Source: Cynocephalus volans
Lineage: Eukaryota > Chordata > Mammalia > Dermoptera > Cynocephalidae
Assembly (NCBI RefSeq): GCF_027409185.1
Contig: NC_084470.1
Coordinates: forward strand, 34,089,001-34,153,000
Direction: 5' to 3'
DNA length: 64,000 nucleotides
Shown here: piece after piece, positions 24,582 to 35,540 of the stretch
How the letters are laid out: each line of letters begins with the position of its first letter
How positions within the stretch are numbered: the first letter of the stretch is position 1
Position numbers and translations under genes: made by a program
The notes under the pieces: generated by a model
What the model was told of the DNA's origin: nothing
Seen by the model: the letters and a program-made list of their open reading frames with translations, nothing else
The model's database searches: none

Positions 24582-25562
24582 TTATTTTTCAGAAACCAAA
24601 CCCAGTACTCCCTTGAGGATTTCTTGTAAGGGTGGTCGTGTGGTAGTGAACTCCCGCAGTTTTTGTTTGTCTGAGAAATATACTATTTGCCCTTCATTTC
24701 GGAAGGATAGCCTTGCAGGGTAGAGTATTCTTGGCTGGCAATCTTTGTCTTTTAGTATTTTGAAAATATCATCCCATTCCTTTCTAGCTTTTAGGGTTTG
24801 TGATGAAAAGTCTGATGTTAGCCTGATTGGGGCTCCCTTATAGGTGATTTGACACTTCTCTCTTGCAGCTTTTAAGATTCTCTCTTTGTCTCTGAGTTTT
24901 GCCAATTTGACTATGACATGTCTTGGAGAAGGCCTTTTTGGGTTGAATACGTTTGGAGATCGTTAAGCTTCCTGGATCTGAAGATGTGTGATTTTTCCTA
25001 TGCCTGGGAAGTTTTCTGCCACTATTTTGTTGAATATGTTTTCAATGGAATCTCCATTTTCCTCCCCTTCTGGAATACCCATGACTTGGTTATTTGAGCG
25101 CTTAAGGTTGTCTGATATCTCTCTCAGATTTTCTTCAATGTCTTTGATTCTTTTTTCTTTCTTTTTGTCTGCTTGTGTTATTTCAAACAGCCCATCTTCA
25201 AGTTCAGAGGTTCTCTCTTCAACTTCGACAAGCCTGCTGGTTAAACTCTCCATTGTGTTTTTTATTTCGCTGAATAACTTCTTCAGTTCAGCAAGTTCTG
25301 ATACATTTTTTTTCAGGACATTGATTTCCTTGTACATTTCCTCTTTCAGGTCCTGTATGCTTTTCCTCATTTCATCATGATGTCTAGCTGAGTTTTCTTG
25401 TATCTCATTCAGTTTCCTTAGAATTATCACTCGACATTCCTTGTCAGTCATTTCAAGGGCTAGAGTTTGAGATTTATTAACTTTTGGTGGTGTACTTTCT
25501 TGATTTTTTGTATTTCTGGTATCTTTTTTTTTATGTTCATTCATTGTGGCAGGGGGTTTCAC
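24582..25562 (-). pseudogene. L1 ORF1 with a single in-frame stop
   Basis: One continuous frame of 326 codons encodes an ORF1-like RNA-binding chaperone. Residues about 1-55 are basic and disordered, about 55-160 form a coiled coil rich in Glu/Lys heptads (SELAELKKLFSEIKNTMES, then EERTSELEDGLFEIT), followed by the RRM-like part (QVMGIPEGEENGDSIENIF) and the C-terminal domain (RILKAAREKCQITYKG, LYPARLSF). A TAA at 24963-24965 interrupts it right after HLQIQEA; the frame continues unchanged on the other side. That suggests a single substitution, probably a CAA or similar Gln codon changed to TAA. Family function: trimeric ORF1 protein packages L1 RNA. Confidence 0.92.
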
Positions 25563-27219
25563 AGTCCACCGGTTTGAGACTATTGACTAACTAAGATGTT
25601 GCTGTGCTTGCCAGTTGGTATGGCTACCTCCAGTGACTGCTCAGTTGGCCTCTAGTGCCTTGTGTGTATAGTTGCCTTGGGTCTTGGGCCTCTCCAGGGA
25701 GCCACATCTCTGGTCTGCTTGGACTCTGCTGGGCTGCTGGATCACGGGGCGGTACCACAGGGTGTGTGGTCTCTGCTGTGCTTTCACTTCCCGTGCAGGA
25801 CTTCTCCCTGTTCCGTGCGCTCTGGCCTGGGCAGTTGGATCGTGCAGTGGTGGTCCCACAGGGTGTGTGGTTTCTGTCGAGTCTCTGCCTCCCTAGCCAG
25901 ATGTCTCCCTCTCTGTGCGCACTGGGCTCAGCTGGGACGTGTCTTCTGCAACCCTCGTCTATCAGCTGGGCCTTCAAGACCCTGCTTGGCACCGCCACGC
26001 CCAGGAAGTCTACCAGGATTCTGCTAGGCGCAGACTACCAGTCGCTCTGGGTGCCTTTGTAGCACTGTGTAGATCTTTCTTGGGACTTATCACCTTCCTC
26101 CTGGTATCGTGGTTATTTGTGTACTTGTCTTATCTCCCACACCAGAGCGTGAGCTCCTCAGGGGAGGAGCCCGCAGCACACAGTTCACCTTTGTATCCCC
26201 CCGGCATGGACCGAGTCTTGTGCCCGCCCGCAGTCAACTCTCTGGCAGGTTCAAGTGGACTTGGGAACTCTCCAACCACACTATTCCTAACTCAAAATCA
26301 GTTAGGCATTTTTCCGAACTGGTGGCCACAGAGATGGTATCTGCCTCCCAGTAACAGGAAGTTTACCAGGGGCCGGAGCCCAGGGTGTGGTGGAGTGACA
26401 GTCAGCCCAGCCCGTACTTCCTTGCCCTCCCGACATTGGCCGGGGATGCCCCACACCACCACCCCCCCAGAGAACCACGGAGGGAGTCTGAGGGGAGGCC
26501 GGCCCACAGGCCCCGGAAGCCCCACGCTGGGGCAAGCAAGTGGGAAGTCTCAGTGAGTAGCCAAGCCAGGTGAGGAGGACAGGCTTGGCTGAGCCAGGCA
26601 GGAGCTGCCACCACCTGAGAAAATGGAGGCAGCCCTGGGGGCGGTGAGTGGCCTGGTGATGTAGGCGGAAGCCGGGCGGGCTTCTGCCCCCCAAGCAGGG
26701 CCGGGTCGGGGTCACTCACAGGGCTGTGCCGGATCAGGCTGCTCCCTCTCTGCCTCTCCTTTGTCTCTGTCCCGTTCTCGGCCACCGCCACCTCGGGCTG
26801 CTCAGTCGGTCCCGCGGCACGGCTCGGGCACTCCCAGGAATCTTCTTTTATGCCGGCCTGAAACCTTGAATCCTAAATAGGGCAGCTGGATGCCTTCAGC
26901 ACGGCCCCAGCCTCTGGGATCCTGGCTGCATCAGCAGCAGCCCTGGCGAGACTCGCTTTTGCAGCTAAGAAACAGTTCTTTTCCTGCTCTGTACTTCAAA
27001 GCTGTTGCCTGTAAACGGGGCAGCCTCTCCTGCCAAGGGCAAAGTGGCGGTCAGCCCACACGACCGGCCACCAGCAGCAGTCCTCCCTTAAGAGACGACA
27101 AGAGGAAGGTCCACAAGTTTCCCGGCTGCCTAAGGCCCAGTGGCTGCCTTTTCCACCTCAGCTACTCTGCACCGACTGCCGCAGCCACTGCCATCTTGAA
27201 GCCAAGAGGTCAAGTAATC
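25563..27219 (-). promoter_or_regulatory. L1 5'UTR / internal promoter region
   Basis: A GC-rich block of 1.6 kb upstream of ORF1 in a window that is otherwise AT-rich. It holds a pair of about 100-bp tandem units sharing CCACAGGGTGTGTGGT at 25755-25770 and 25856-25871. The far end (about 27180-27219) has CCATCTTGAAG on the plus strand, that is CTTCAAGATGG on the L1 strand; this contains the AAGATGG core of a YY1-type site, which commonly lies at L1 transcript starts. Promoter activity is inferred from position and composition. Confidence 0.65.
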
Positions 27220-27649
27220 TTAAAAAAAAGTCTTAATCTTTCTTCTGGACCTTCATCAACAGATCTATTACTTGGATCTAATTAAGTTTTATATTCTATT
27301 TATTTAAGTTTAGCTAATTTAGCTTTCACTTATATCCATAAGATTGTAACACAGTTCTCTCTATATTTACTTTAATTAAGCAAGGACTGATAAAGTCTTG
27401 CAATATATTTGTATGTCTTTCAATTTATTGTTATGTTTCTAAAAGGTTTTGCTTTATATGCCAGATGCCTAAAGGTTTATGACAATGATATTGTCAATAT
27501 AAACTTCTTGGTATATGTCCTTTAATTTTTTTAACCTGGAACTCTAATATTAATCGAAATCTTTATTCTTTTTTTTTGCATTTTAACGTTATATCTTTGC
27601 CCATCCTTTTTGTATGTCAACCTTGCTAAATCAATTTTTCATAATTCTC
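27220..27649. other. Unassigned AT-rich sequence
   Basis: No gene. Possibly more old L1 antisense sequence, but not clear enough to call. Confidence 0.35.
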
Positions 27650-27842
27650 TTACAGACAGATCAAGATGGAGTTGAAGAGAGATCAAATGTCCTCAACACA
27701 AAGAAATGATTTACATTTTGTAGTGATGAATATGCTAATTATCCTGATTTGATCATCACACATTGTACACAGGTACTGATATTCAACTCTGTACCCCACA
27801 AATATGTATAGTCAATTATGCTTCAATAAAAAATATATTAAA
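27650..27842 (+). mobile_element. L1 3' end fragment, plus strand
   Basis: Typical L1 3'UTR ending: GATGAATATGCTAATTATCC, TGATTTGATCATCACACATT, CTGTACCCCACAAATATGTA and a final CAATAAAAAATATATTAAA. About 190 bases remain, so it is strongly 5' truncated. Confidence 0.8.
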
Positions 27843-27989
27843 TTTTGTTTTATAATGTGATCTGAGATTGCCTGTGTTTGTGTTTATAGATTACAATTGT
27901 TCCATTTTCTGTTGTTTTATGACCAATTTACTGTCATATTTTTGTCATTTTGTTCAATTTTCTGTTTCCCACTTTATCAATAAGTAAAA

Positions 27990-28246
27990 TTATTTTTTTA
28001 TAGTGCTGAATTCTATTTGCTAATATTTTGTAATGGAATTTTGTATGTATATTCAGTACAGATATTTGCTGAAGTTTTTTTATCTGTACTGCCTTTGTCT
28101 GCCTTTGGTATCAGGGTAAAACTAATTTTAACTTTCAGGAAGAGATTGTGAACAATTGTTGTTAATCTTTCAACATTTAGTAGAATTCTCCAATGAGACT
28201 ATCTGGACTTGGAGATTTCATTTTTATAAATGTATTAATTATAAAT
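27990..28246 (-). mobile_element. Old L1M, piece 1 of a split element
   Basis: Antisense ORF2 polymerase-region sequence: GCTGAATTCTATTTGCTAA (28003 onward), CTTTGGTATCAGGGTAAAAC, and a T-rich GATTTCATTTTTATAAATG end. It continues in order at 30548-30568, 31939-32689 and 35078-35540, the gaps being later insertions. Confidence 0.75.
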
Positions 28247-30522
28247 GTATTTATTTTTAATTTTTTTTTAATTATACATACATGTGGAGTACAATGTTGA
28301 TTTTCAATAATTGTGTAGAATGTGCAGTGGTTAGATCAGTACAGTTAGCTTATTCATCATTAAAATATGCAGTCATTCTTTGTGTTCATTGACCAATTAG
28401 CCCCCCTCATTTACCCCTCCCCCCCATTTCCACCTCTAGTTTTCTAAAAGTTTAATGTATTACTGTGATGTTGTTTCTTTCTTTCTTCTCTCTTTTTCTT
28501 GTTCTTTTGTTTACTTATGGATTCAGCTACCAGTTATAAGTGACAACATGCAGTATTTCTGTTTCTGTACCTGGGTTATTTTACTTAGGATAATTTTCTC
28601 CAGGCTCATCCATGCTGTTGTAAATGGTAGAATTTCATTCTTTTTATGGCTGAATATTATTCTATTGTGTATAACTACCACAATTTCCTTATCCAGTCAT
28701 CCACTAATGGACATTTAGGTTGGTTCCATTGACTAGCTATTATAAATAGAGCTGCAATAAATATGGGAGTGCAGGTATGCCTTTGACCTGATGTTTTCCA
28801 TTGCTCTGGATGTATCCCCAGGAATGGGATTGCTGGATCATATGGAAGTTCTATCTGTAGTTATGTAAAGAACCTCCATACTGTTCTCCATAATGGCTGT
28901 GCTAATTTACAGTCCCACCAACAGTGCAGGAGGGTTCCTCTCTCTCTACATCCTTACCACCATTTGTTATTCTGTCTTTTTTATAATAGCCAGTCTGTTT
29001 TGGGTAAGGTGATATCTCAGAGTGGTTTTAATTTACATTTCCCTGATGACTAGTAATGTTGAGCATTTTTTCATATATCTGTTGGCCATTTGTATGTCTT
29101 CCTTTAAGAAATGTCTATTCAGCTTCCTTGACCATTTTTAATTGGATTACTTGTTGTTGTTGTTGTTGTTTTTTTTTTTGCTGTAAAGTTTCCTGAGCTC
29201 TTTGTGTATTCTGATCATGATTATACATCATGATCAAGTGGGATTCATTCCAGGAATGCAAGGATGGTTCAACATATGCAAGTCAATAAATGTGATACAC
29301 CACATCAACAAATTAAAGAATAAAAACCATATCACTATCTCAATAGATGCAGGAAAATCATTTAACAAAATTCAAGAATCCTTCATGATAAAGACTCCCA
29401 ACAAATTAGGTATAGAGGGAAGGTTTCTCAACATAATAAAAACCATATATGATAAACCCACTGCCAATATCATACTGAACAGGAAAAGCTGAAAGCTTTC
29501 CCTTTAAGATCAGGAACAAGACAAGGATGCCCACTCTCTTCACTCCTTTTTAACATAGTATTGGAAGTACTTGCCAGAACAATTAGACAAGAGAAAGAAA
29601 TAAAGGGCATCCAAGTAGGTAAAGAGGAAATCAAATTGTCCCTGTTCATGGATGACATGATTCTATATATGGAAAACCCAAAAAAACTCTTAGAGCTGGT
29701 AATTAATTCTGTAAGTTTGCAGGATACAAAATTAATGTACAAAATCAGTAGTGTTATTATACTCCAAAGACAAACTAGAAGAAAAAGAGATCAGGAAAGC
29801 AAGCCCATTCACAACAGTCTCCAAAAAAAAAAAAAAAAAAAAAAAAACCTATAAATAAATCTAACCAAAGAGGTGAAAGATCTCTACAATGAGAACTACA
29901 AATCACTTCTGAAAGAAATTAAAGGAGACACTAACAGATGGAAAGACATTCCTTGTTTGTGTATTGGAAGAATCAATGAAGTAAAAATGTCCATACTACC
30001 CAAAGCCATATACAGATTCAATGTGATACCCATCTAAATACCTATCACATTCTTCAAAGAAATAGAAAAAGCAATCCTAACATTCATATGGAACAACAAA
30101 ATATCCCGAATAGCCAAAGCAATTCTGAGCAAAAAATGTAAAGCTGGAGACATTACCCTTCCTGACTTCAAACTGTATTACAAATCAGTAGTAAGAAAAA
30201 CAGCATGGTACTGGCATAAAAACAGACATGTGGACCAGTGGAACAGAACAGAGAACTCAGAAATCAATGCACATATGTATGGCCAACTGATTTTGACAAA
30301 GGCATAAAGAACATACATTGGGGAAAAGACTGCCTCTTCAATAAATGGTGCTGGGAAAACTGGATATACATTTGTAGAAGAATGAAACTAGATCCATACT
30401 TTTCAGCATATACCAAAATCAACTCCAAATGGATTAGAGACCTAAATATAAGGCCTGAAACCTTAAAACTCCTAGAAGAAAATGGAGGGGAAATATTCCA
30501 GGATTTAGGTCTGGGCAATGAT
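28247..30522 (-). mobile_element. L1 with 5' inversion (twin-priming product)
   Basis: The element's 3' half is minus: 3'UTR and ORF2 C-terminus at 28247-29219. At 29220 the orientation flips and 29221-30522 is plus-strand ORF2, from the RT region ([24 protein letters not shown], the [11 protein letters not shown] active-site block that aligns with FADD) to [12 protein letters not shown]. The inverted piece ends about 70 codons before the point where the minus piece begins, so a small stretch was lost. Imperfect direct repeats of about 24 bases flank the whole (28223-28246 and 30523-30547). It contains a poly(A) stretch at 29822-29847 grown inside the ORF. Confidence 0.85.
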
Positions 30523-30568
30523 TTTATAAGTGTATTTAATTATAAATTAAATTTCTTTAGTATTTATA

Positions 30569-31938
30569 GGGTTTTTTTTTCATTTATTTTATTTTAATTT
30601 ATCAATATACAATGTAGTTGATTTTCATATCCCTTTACCAATTCCTCTTTTTCTCCCTTCCCACTCCTCCCTCCCATCAACATCATACTATTCACTTGTC
30701 TTAACAAGTTCCAGGAATTGTGATTGTTTTGTCTTCTCCCCCTCCCATTTATTTGTTTGTATATTCATTTATTTATTTTTATTAGCTTCCACAAATAAGG
30801 GAGAACATGTTGGTATTTCTCTTTCTGTGCCTGGCTTATTTCACTAAATATAATTTTCTCTAAGTCCATCCATGTTGCTATGAATGGCAGTATTTCATTT
30901 TGTTTTCGTAACAGAGTGGTACTCATCTGATGATAAGCATTTAGTCTGGTTCCAACTCTTGTCTATTGTAAATATTGGTATAATAAACATGGGAGTACAG
31001 ATATCCCTTTAATATGATGATTTCCATTCCTCTTGGTCTTTTAGGGTTTCTGATGAAAGGTCTGATGTTAATCTGGTAGGGGCTCCCTTAAACATGACTT
31101 GACACTTCTCTCTCACAGATTTTAAGATTCTCTCTTTGTCTTTGAGTTTTGCCAATTTGACTATAAAATATCTCAGAGAGGAAATTTTTAGGTTGAATAT
31201 GTTTGGGGATCGTTGAGTCTCCTGAGTCTGAAGATGTGTATCTCTTCCTATACCTCAGAAGTTTTCTGCTATTAGTTAGTTGAATATGTTTTCAAGGCCA
31301 TTTCCTCTTCCTCCCCTTCTGGAATACCCATCGTTCAGATATTTGAGCACCTAAGTTTGTCTGTTATATCTCTTAGATTTTCTTCAATTTTTTTGTACAC
31401 CTGTGTTATTTTGAACAGCCCATCTTCAAGTTCAGATATTCTCTCTTCTGCTTGCTCTAGCCTGCTGGTTAAGTTCTCTCTTGTGTTTTTCACTTCGTTG
31501 AATGAATCCTTCAGCTCCACAAACTCTGCTACATTCTTTTTCAGGGCATTGAATTCTATGTACATTTCCTCTTTCAGGTCCTGTATACTTTTTCTCATTT
31601 CATTGTATTGTCTTACTAGCCTTCTTGTATCTCATTTAGTTTCCTTAGAATTGTTGCTCAAAATTTCTTGTCAGTCATTTCAAGGACTTCTTGTTCTATA
31701 AGACGTAGAACTTGAGAGTTATTATATTCCTTTGGTGGTGTCATAATTTCTAGGATTTTCAAATTTCTAGTATCTTTCTGTTGGTGTTTATTGTGGCAGG
31801 GGCTTTCACTGTTCACTTGTTCCAGCCTGGTGTCTCCAGCAGTGCAGGGAGTTTTGCTGTTGTTTAGCTGCCTGTTGCTGCCTTGGGACCTGGGGGTCAG
31901 TGGTTCAGGCCTCTTGGGGGTGGTGACTTGCCTTGTTA
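30569..31938 (-). mobile_element. Internally deleted L1 (ORF1 joined to ORF2 3' end)
   Basis: Plus coordinates: T-rich tail and 3'UTR (30569-30790), end of ORF2 (about 30790-31023), a junction at CCATTCCT (31024-31031), then ORF1 (about 31032-31700) and part of the 5'UTR (to 31938). Nearly the whole ORF2 and the ORF1 C-terminal end are gone. The ORF1 coiled-coil frame at 31335-31598 closely resembles that of the L1 at 24582-25562. A loose flanking repeat (TTATAGGGTTTTT / TTATGGGGTATTTT) is seen at the two ends. Confidence 0.85.
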
Positions 31939-32689
31939 TGGGGTATTTTAAATTATCTATTTAATATTGTGTGATTTGTAGAAGTTTGTTGGGTTATTTT
32001 GGGTTTGTGGGTGTTTTTTTTTTTTTTGAGAAATTGGTTCATTTTCTTTAAGTTGTCAAATTCATGGTATAGAGTTGTTTGTAGTATTCTTCTATTATCC
32101 TTTTTATGTCTGCACAGTCTGTTGCAATATTACCTATTTCATTTAAATATTGGTAATTTATGTTTCCTATCTTTTTTTTTCCAGCCATGCTAGGGAGTTG
32201 ACAATTTTATTGTCATTTCAAAAAAACAAATCTTTGTTTTATTGATTATCTTTATAATTTTTCTATTTTCATTTTCACTGATTTCACTATTATTATATCT
32301 TTCCTTCTGATCACTTTAGAATTATGAGGTCAGAGATTAGGTTACTAATTGAGACTTCTCTTTTTTAATATATGCATTTAATGCTATAAATTTTCCTTTC
32401 AGCACTGCAATAGTTATGTCCACAAGTTTTGTTACTTTTTAAAAAATTTTTTATTCAAGTTCAATGTATTTGTTATTTTCCTTAAGACTTCCTCTTTGAC
32501 TCATAAGTTATTTAAAAGTGTCTTGTTTAGTTTCCAAGTGTTTGGAGATTTTCCAGATATGCTGTTGTTTTATTCTAATGCACTCAAAAGATAAAACTTT
32601 TATGAGTCTTCTAAATTTGTTGAGGTTTTTCAGTGCAGGATATGGCTTATTGTAGTACAAGTTTCATTGGCACTTGAAAATAATGTATA
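31939..32689 (-). mobile_element. Old L1M, piece 3
   Basis: Antisense ORF2 sequence: TTTAAATTATCTATTTAATA, TTTAAGTTGTCAAATTCATG, ATTGATTATCTTTATAATTT, TGCTATAAATTTTCC and AGTTTCATTGGCACTTGAAA. Frames are broken. It is cut at TA by the Tigger1 element. Confidence 0.8.
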
Positions 32690-35077
32690 CAGCCATATCT
32701 CAGAAATATTGCAGGTTTGGTTCCAGACCACCACATTAAAGCAAATATCACAATAAAGTAATCCACATGAACTTGTTTTCCCAGTACATATAAAAATATG
32801 TTAACACTATACTGTAGTCTTCTATGTGTGCAGTAATTTTATGCCAAAAAATGTACATACCTTAATTTTAAAATATTTATTGCTAAAAAATGCTAACAAT
32901 CATCTAAGCCTTCAGCAAGATGTAATCATTTTTCTGCTTGAGGGTCTTGCCTCCATGTTGATGGCTGCTGACTGATCAGTGTGGTGGTTGCTGAAGGCTG
33001 GGATGGCTGTGGCAATTTCTCTAAATATGATGACAATGATGTTTGTCACATCAATTAACTCTTCCTTTCATGAAAGATTTCTCTGTAGGATGTGATGCTG
33101 TTTGATAGCATCTTCCCACAGTAGAACTGCTTTCAAAATTGGAATCAATCCTCTCAAACACTGCTTCTGCTTTATCAACTAAGTTTATGTAATATTCTAA
33201 ATCTTTTTTTTTTTTGTCATTTCAACAATGTTCATGGCATCTTCACCAGGCATAGATTTCATCTCAAGAAACAACTTTCTCTACCCATCCATAAGAAGCA
33301 ACTCATCACGCATTAAAGTTTTATCATGAGATTGCCCCAATTCAGTCACATCTTCAGGCTCCACTTCTAATTATAGTTCTCTTGCTATTTCCACCACATT
33401 TGCAGTTATTTTCTCCACTGAAGTCTTGAACCCCTCAAAGTCATCCATGTGGGTCTTTAAGCTCCTGTTATGTTGATATTTTGACCTCTTCTTATGAATC
33501 ACAAATGTTCTTAATGGCATCTAGAATGGTGAATCCTTTCCAGAAGGTTTTCAATTTACTCTGCCCAGATCTATCAGAGAAATCACTATTTTTGGAAGCT
33601 ATAGCCCTATGAAATGTATTTCTTAAGAATAAGATTTGAAAGTCAAAATTACTCCTTTATTTATGGGCTGCAGAATAGATGTTGTGTTAGGAGGCTTAAA
33701 AACAGCATTAATCCCCTTGTACGTCTCTATCCGTGCTCTTGAATGACCAAGTGCATTGTCAATGAGCAGTACTATTTTCAAAGGAATCTTTTTTTCTGAG
33801 CAGTAGGTCTTAACAGTGGTCTTAAAATATTCAGTGAACCATTCTGTAAACAGATGTGCTATCATTGATGTGTTGTTTTTCCATTTGTAGAGCAGAAGCA
33901 CAGTAGATGTAGCATAGTACTTAAGGACCCTAAGATTTCTTGAATTGTAAATGACCATTGGCTTCAACTTAAAGTCATGAGTTGCATTAGCACATAACAA
34001 AAGAGTCAGCCTGTCCTTTGAAGCTTTGAAGCTGGGCATTGACCTCCTCTCTAACTTCAAAAGTACTAGCTGGAATCTTCTTCCAACATAAGGCTGTTTC
34101 ATCTACATTGAAAATCTGTTGTTTGGTGTAGCCACCTTCATCTATGATCTTAGCAAGATTTTCTGGATCACTTGCTGCAGCTTCTGTATCAGCACTTGCT
34201 GCTTCACTTTGCCCTTTTATGTTATGGAGACAGCTTCCTTCCTTAAACCTCATGAACCAACCTCTGTGAGCATCAAATTTTTTTTTTTTCTGCAGCTTCC
34301 TCACCTCTCACAGCCTTCATAGAATTGAAGAGGGTTAGGCCTTTGCACCAGATTAGGCTTTGGCTTTGGGGAATATTGGAGCTGGTTTGATCTTCTATCC
34401 AGACCACTAAAACATTCTCCATATCAGCAATAAGCCAGTTTCACTTTCTTGTTGTTTGTTTGTTCACTGGAGTAACACTTCTAATTTTCTTCAAAAACTT
34501 TACCTGTGCATTCACAACTTGGCTAAGTTTTTGGCACAAGAGGCCTATCTTTTGGCCCATCTTGACTTTTGACATGTCTTCCTCACTAAGCTTAATCATT
34601 TCTAGCTTTTGATTTAAATGAGAGATTCATGACCCTTCCTTTCACTTGAACACTTAGAGGCCATTGTAAGGTTATTAATTAGCCTAATTTCAATATTTCC
34701 ATGTCTCAGGGAATAGGAAGGATCAAGGAGAGGGGAGAGATGGGGAATGACTGATCAATGGAGCATTCTGAACACACACAACATTTATCAATTGAGTTTG
34801 CTGTCTTATATATGCACGGTTTGTGGTGCCCCCAAACAATTACAATACTAACATCAAGGATCACTGATCATAGATACAAATCAACATAACAGATATCGTA
34901 ATAAAGAAAATATTTGAAATATAGTGAGAATTAGCAAATGTAACACAGAGACATGATGTTGGAAAATGGTGCTGATAGACTTTTGCAGAAAGGATTGCCA
35001 CAAACCTCCAATTTGTAAAAAATGAAACATCTTCAAAGCATAATAAAGCAAAAGTGCAATAGAACAAGGTAATCTTG
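32690..35077 (-). mobile_element. Full-length Tigger1 (pogo/Tc1-mariner) DNA transposon
   Basis: The left terminal inverted repeat begins CAGCCATATCTCAGAAATAT at 32690 and the right ends ...AACAAGGTAATCTTG at 35077. TA dinucleotides flank both ends (32688-32689 and 35078-35079), as expected for pogo-like insertion. At about 2388 bp it is the usual full Tigger1 length. It carries a minus-strand transposase pseudogene. It lies inside an old L1M, so it postdates that element. Confidence 0.95.
32904..34664 (-). pseudogene. Tigger1 transposase pseudogene
   Basis: Start codon at 34664-34662 (MASKCSSERKG) and stop at 32904-32906 span 1761 nt, the normal coding length of about 587 codons. An early stop follows within about 17 codons, and the frame shifts or stops again several times. 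The N-terminal part is a pogo/CENP-B-type helix-turn-helix region. The DDE region is partly readable: [10 protein letters not shown] with the first Asp, [12 protein letters not shown] with the second Asp, and LQPINKGVI where the third catalytic Asp (usually in QPMDQG) is Asn. It is inactive. Confidence 0.92.
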
Positions 35078-35540
35078 TATTCTGTTGTTGTCAAGTAGAG
35101 TGTTCTATAAATGTAATTTAGATGCTTTTGGTTGATGGTGTTGAGGTCTTCTATGACTTCTTGATTTTCTCTTTAGTAGCTCTGTCAATTGATGTGAAAG
35201 AAATGGTATTAAAACCTCCAACTAAAACTTTGGATTTTCTATTCCTCTTTTCAGTTCTATCAGCTTTTGCTTCATATGTTTGACACATCTCTTGTTTGGT
35301 AGGTATGCATTTAGGATTGCTATGGCTTCATATTGGATTGACGTTTTCATCATTATATAATGTGCTACTCTCTAGGAAATTTTCTTTGTTCTAAAGACTA
35401 CTTTATCTAATATTAATATCGCTTTCTCTGCTTTCTATTGACAAATGTTTGTGTGATACATATTCTTTCATTTTTAAAAAAAATCTACCTATGGTCAAAG
35501 TGAGTTTCTTATAGATAGCATACAGTGCAGTAAAAAAAAA
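35078..35540 (-). mobile_element. Old L1M, piece 4
   Basis: Antisense ORF2 endonuclease-side sequence after Tigger1: TTTTGGTTGATGGTGTTGAGG, CTCCAACTAAAACTTTGGAT, TTTAGGATTGCTATGGCTTC, ending in the region AGATAGCATACAGTGCAG. Confidence 0.75.

Larger units (their letters stand above)
22246..27219 (-). mobile_element. Well-preserved L1 lacking the RT part of ORF2
   Basis: A minus-strand L1 of about 5 kb with 5'UTR (25563-27219, GC-rich), ORF1 (24582-25562), an ORF2 endonuclease segment and, joined directly to it near 23750, the ORF2 C-terminal region (22459 to about 23745), then the 3'UTR with a GT repeat (22410-22441) and T-rich tail. Roughly 1.9 kb of ORF2, including all of the reverse transcriptase, is absent. 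Possible flanking duplications (about 22233-22245 and 27220-27234) are low-complexity and only suggestive. Its good preservation suggests it is one of the youngest L1s here. Confidence 0.9.

Noticed and set aside
32119-32193. Short plus-strand frame 31999-32193 as a membrane peptide
   Set aside because: It is antisense L1M ORF2 with T-rich codons. The hydrophobic look is a composition effect.
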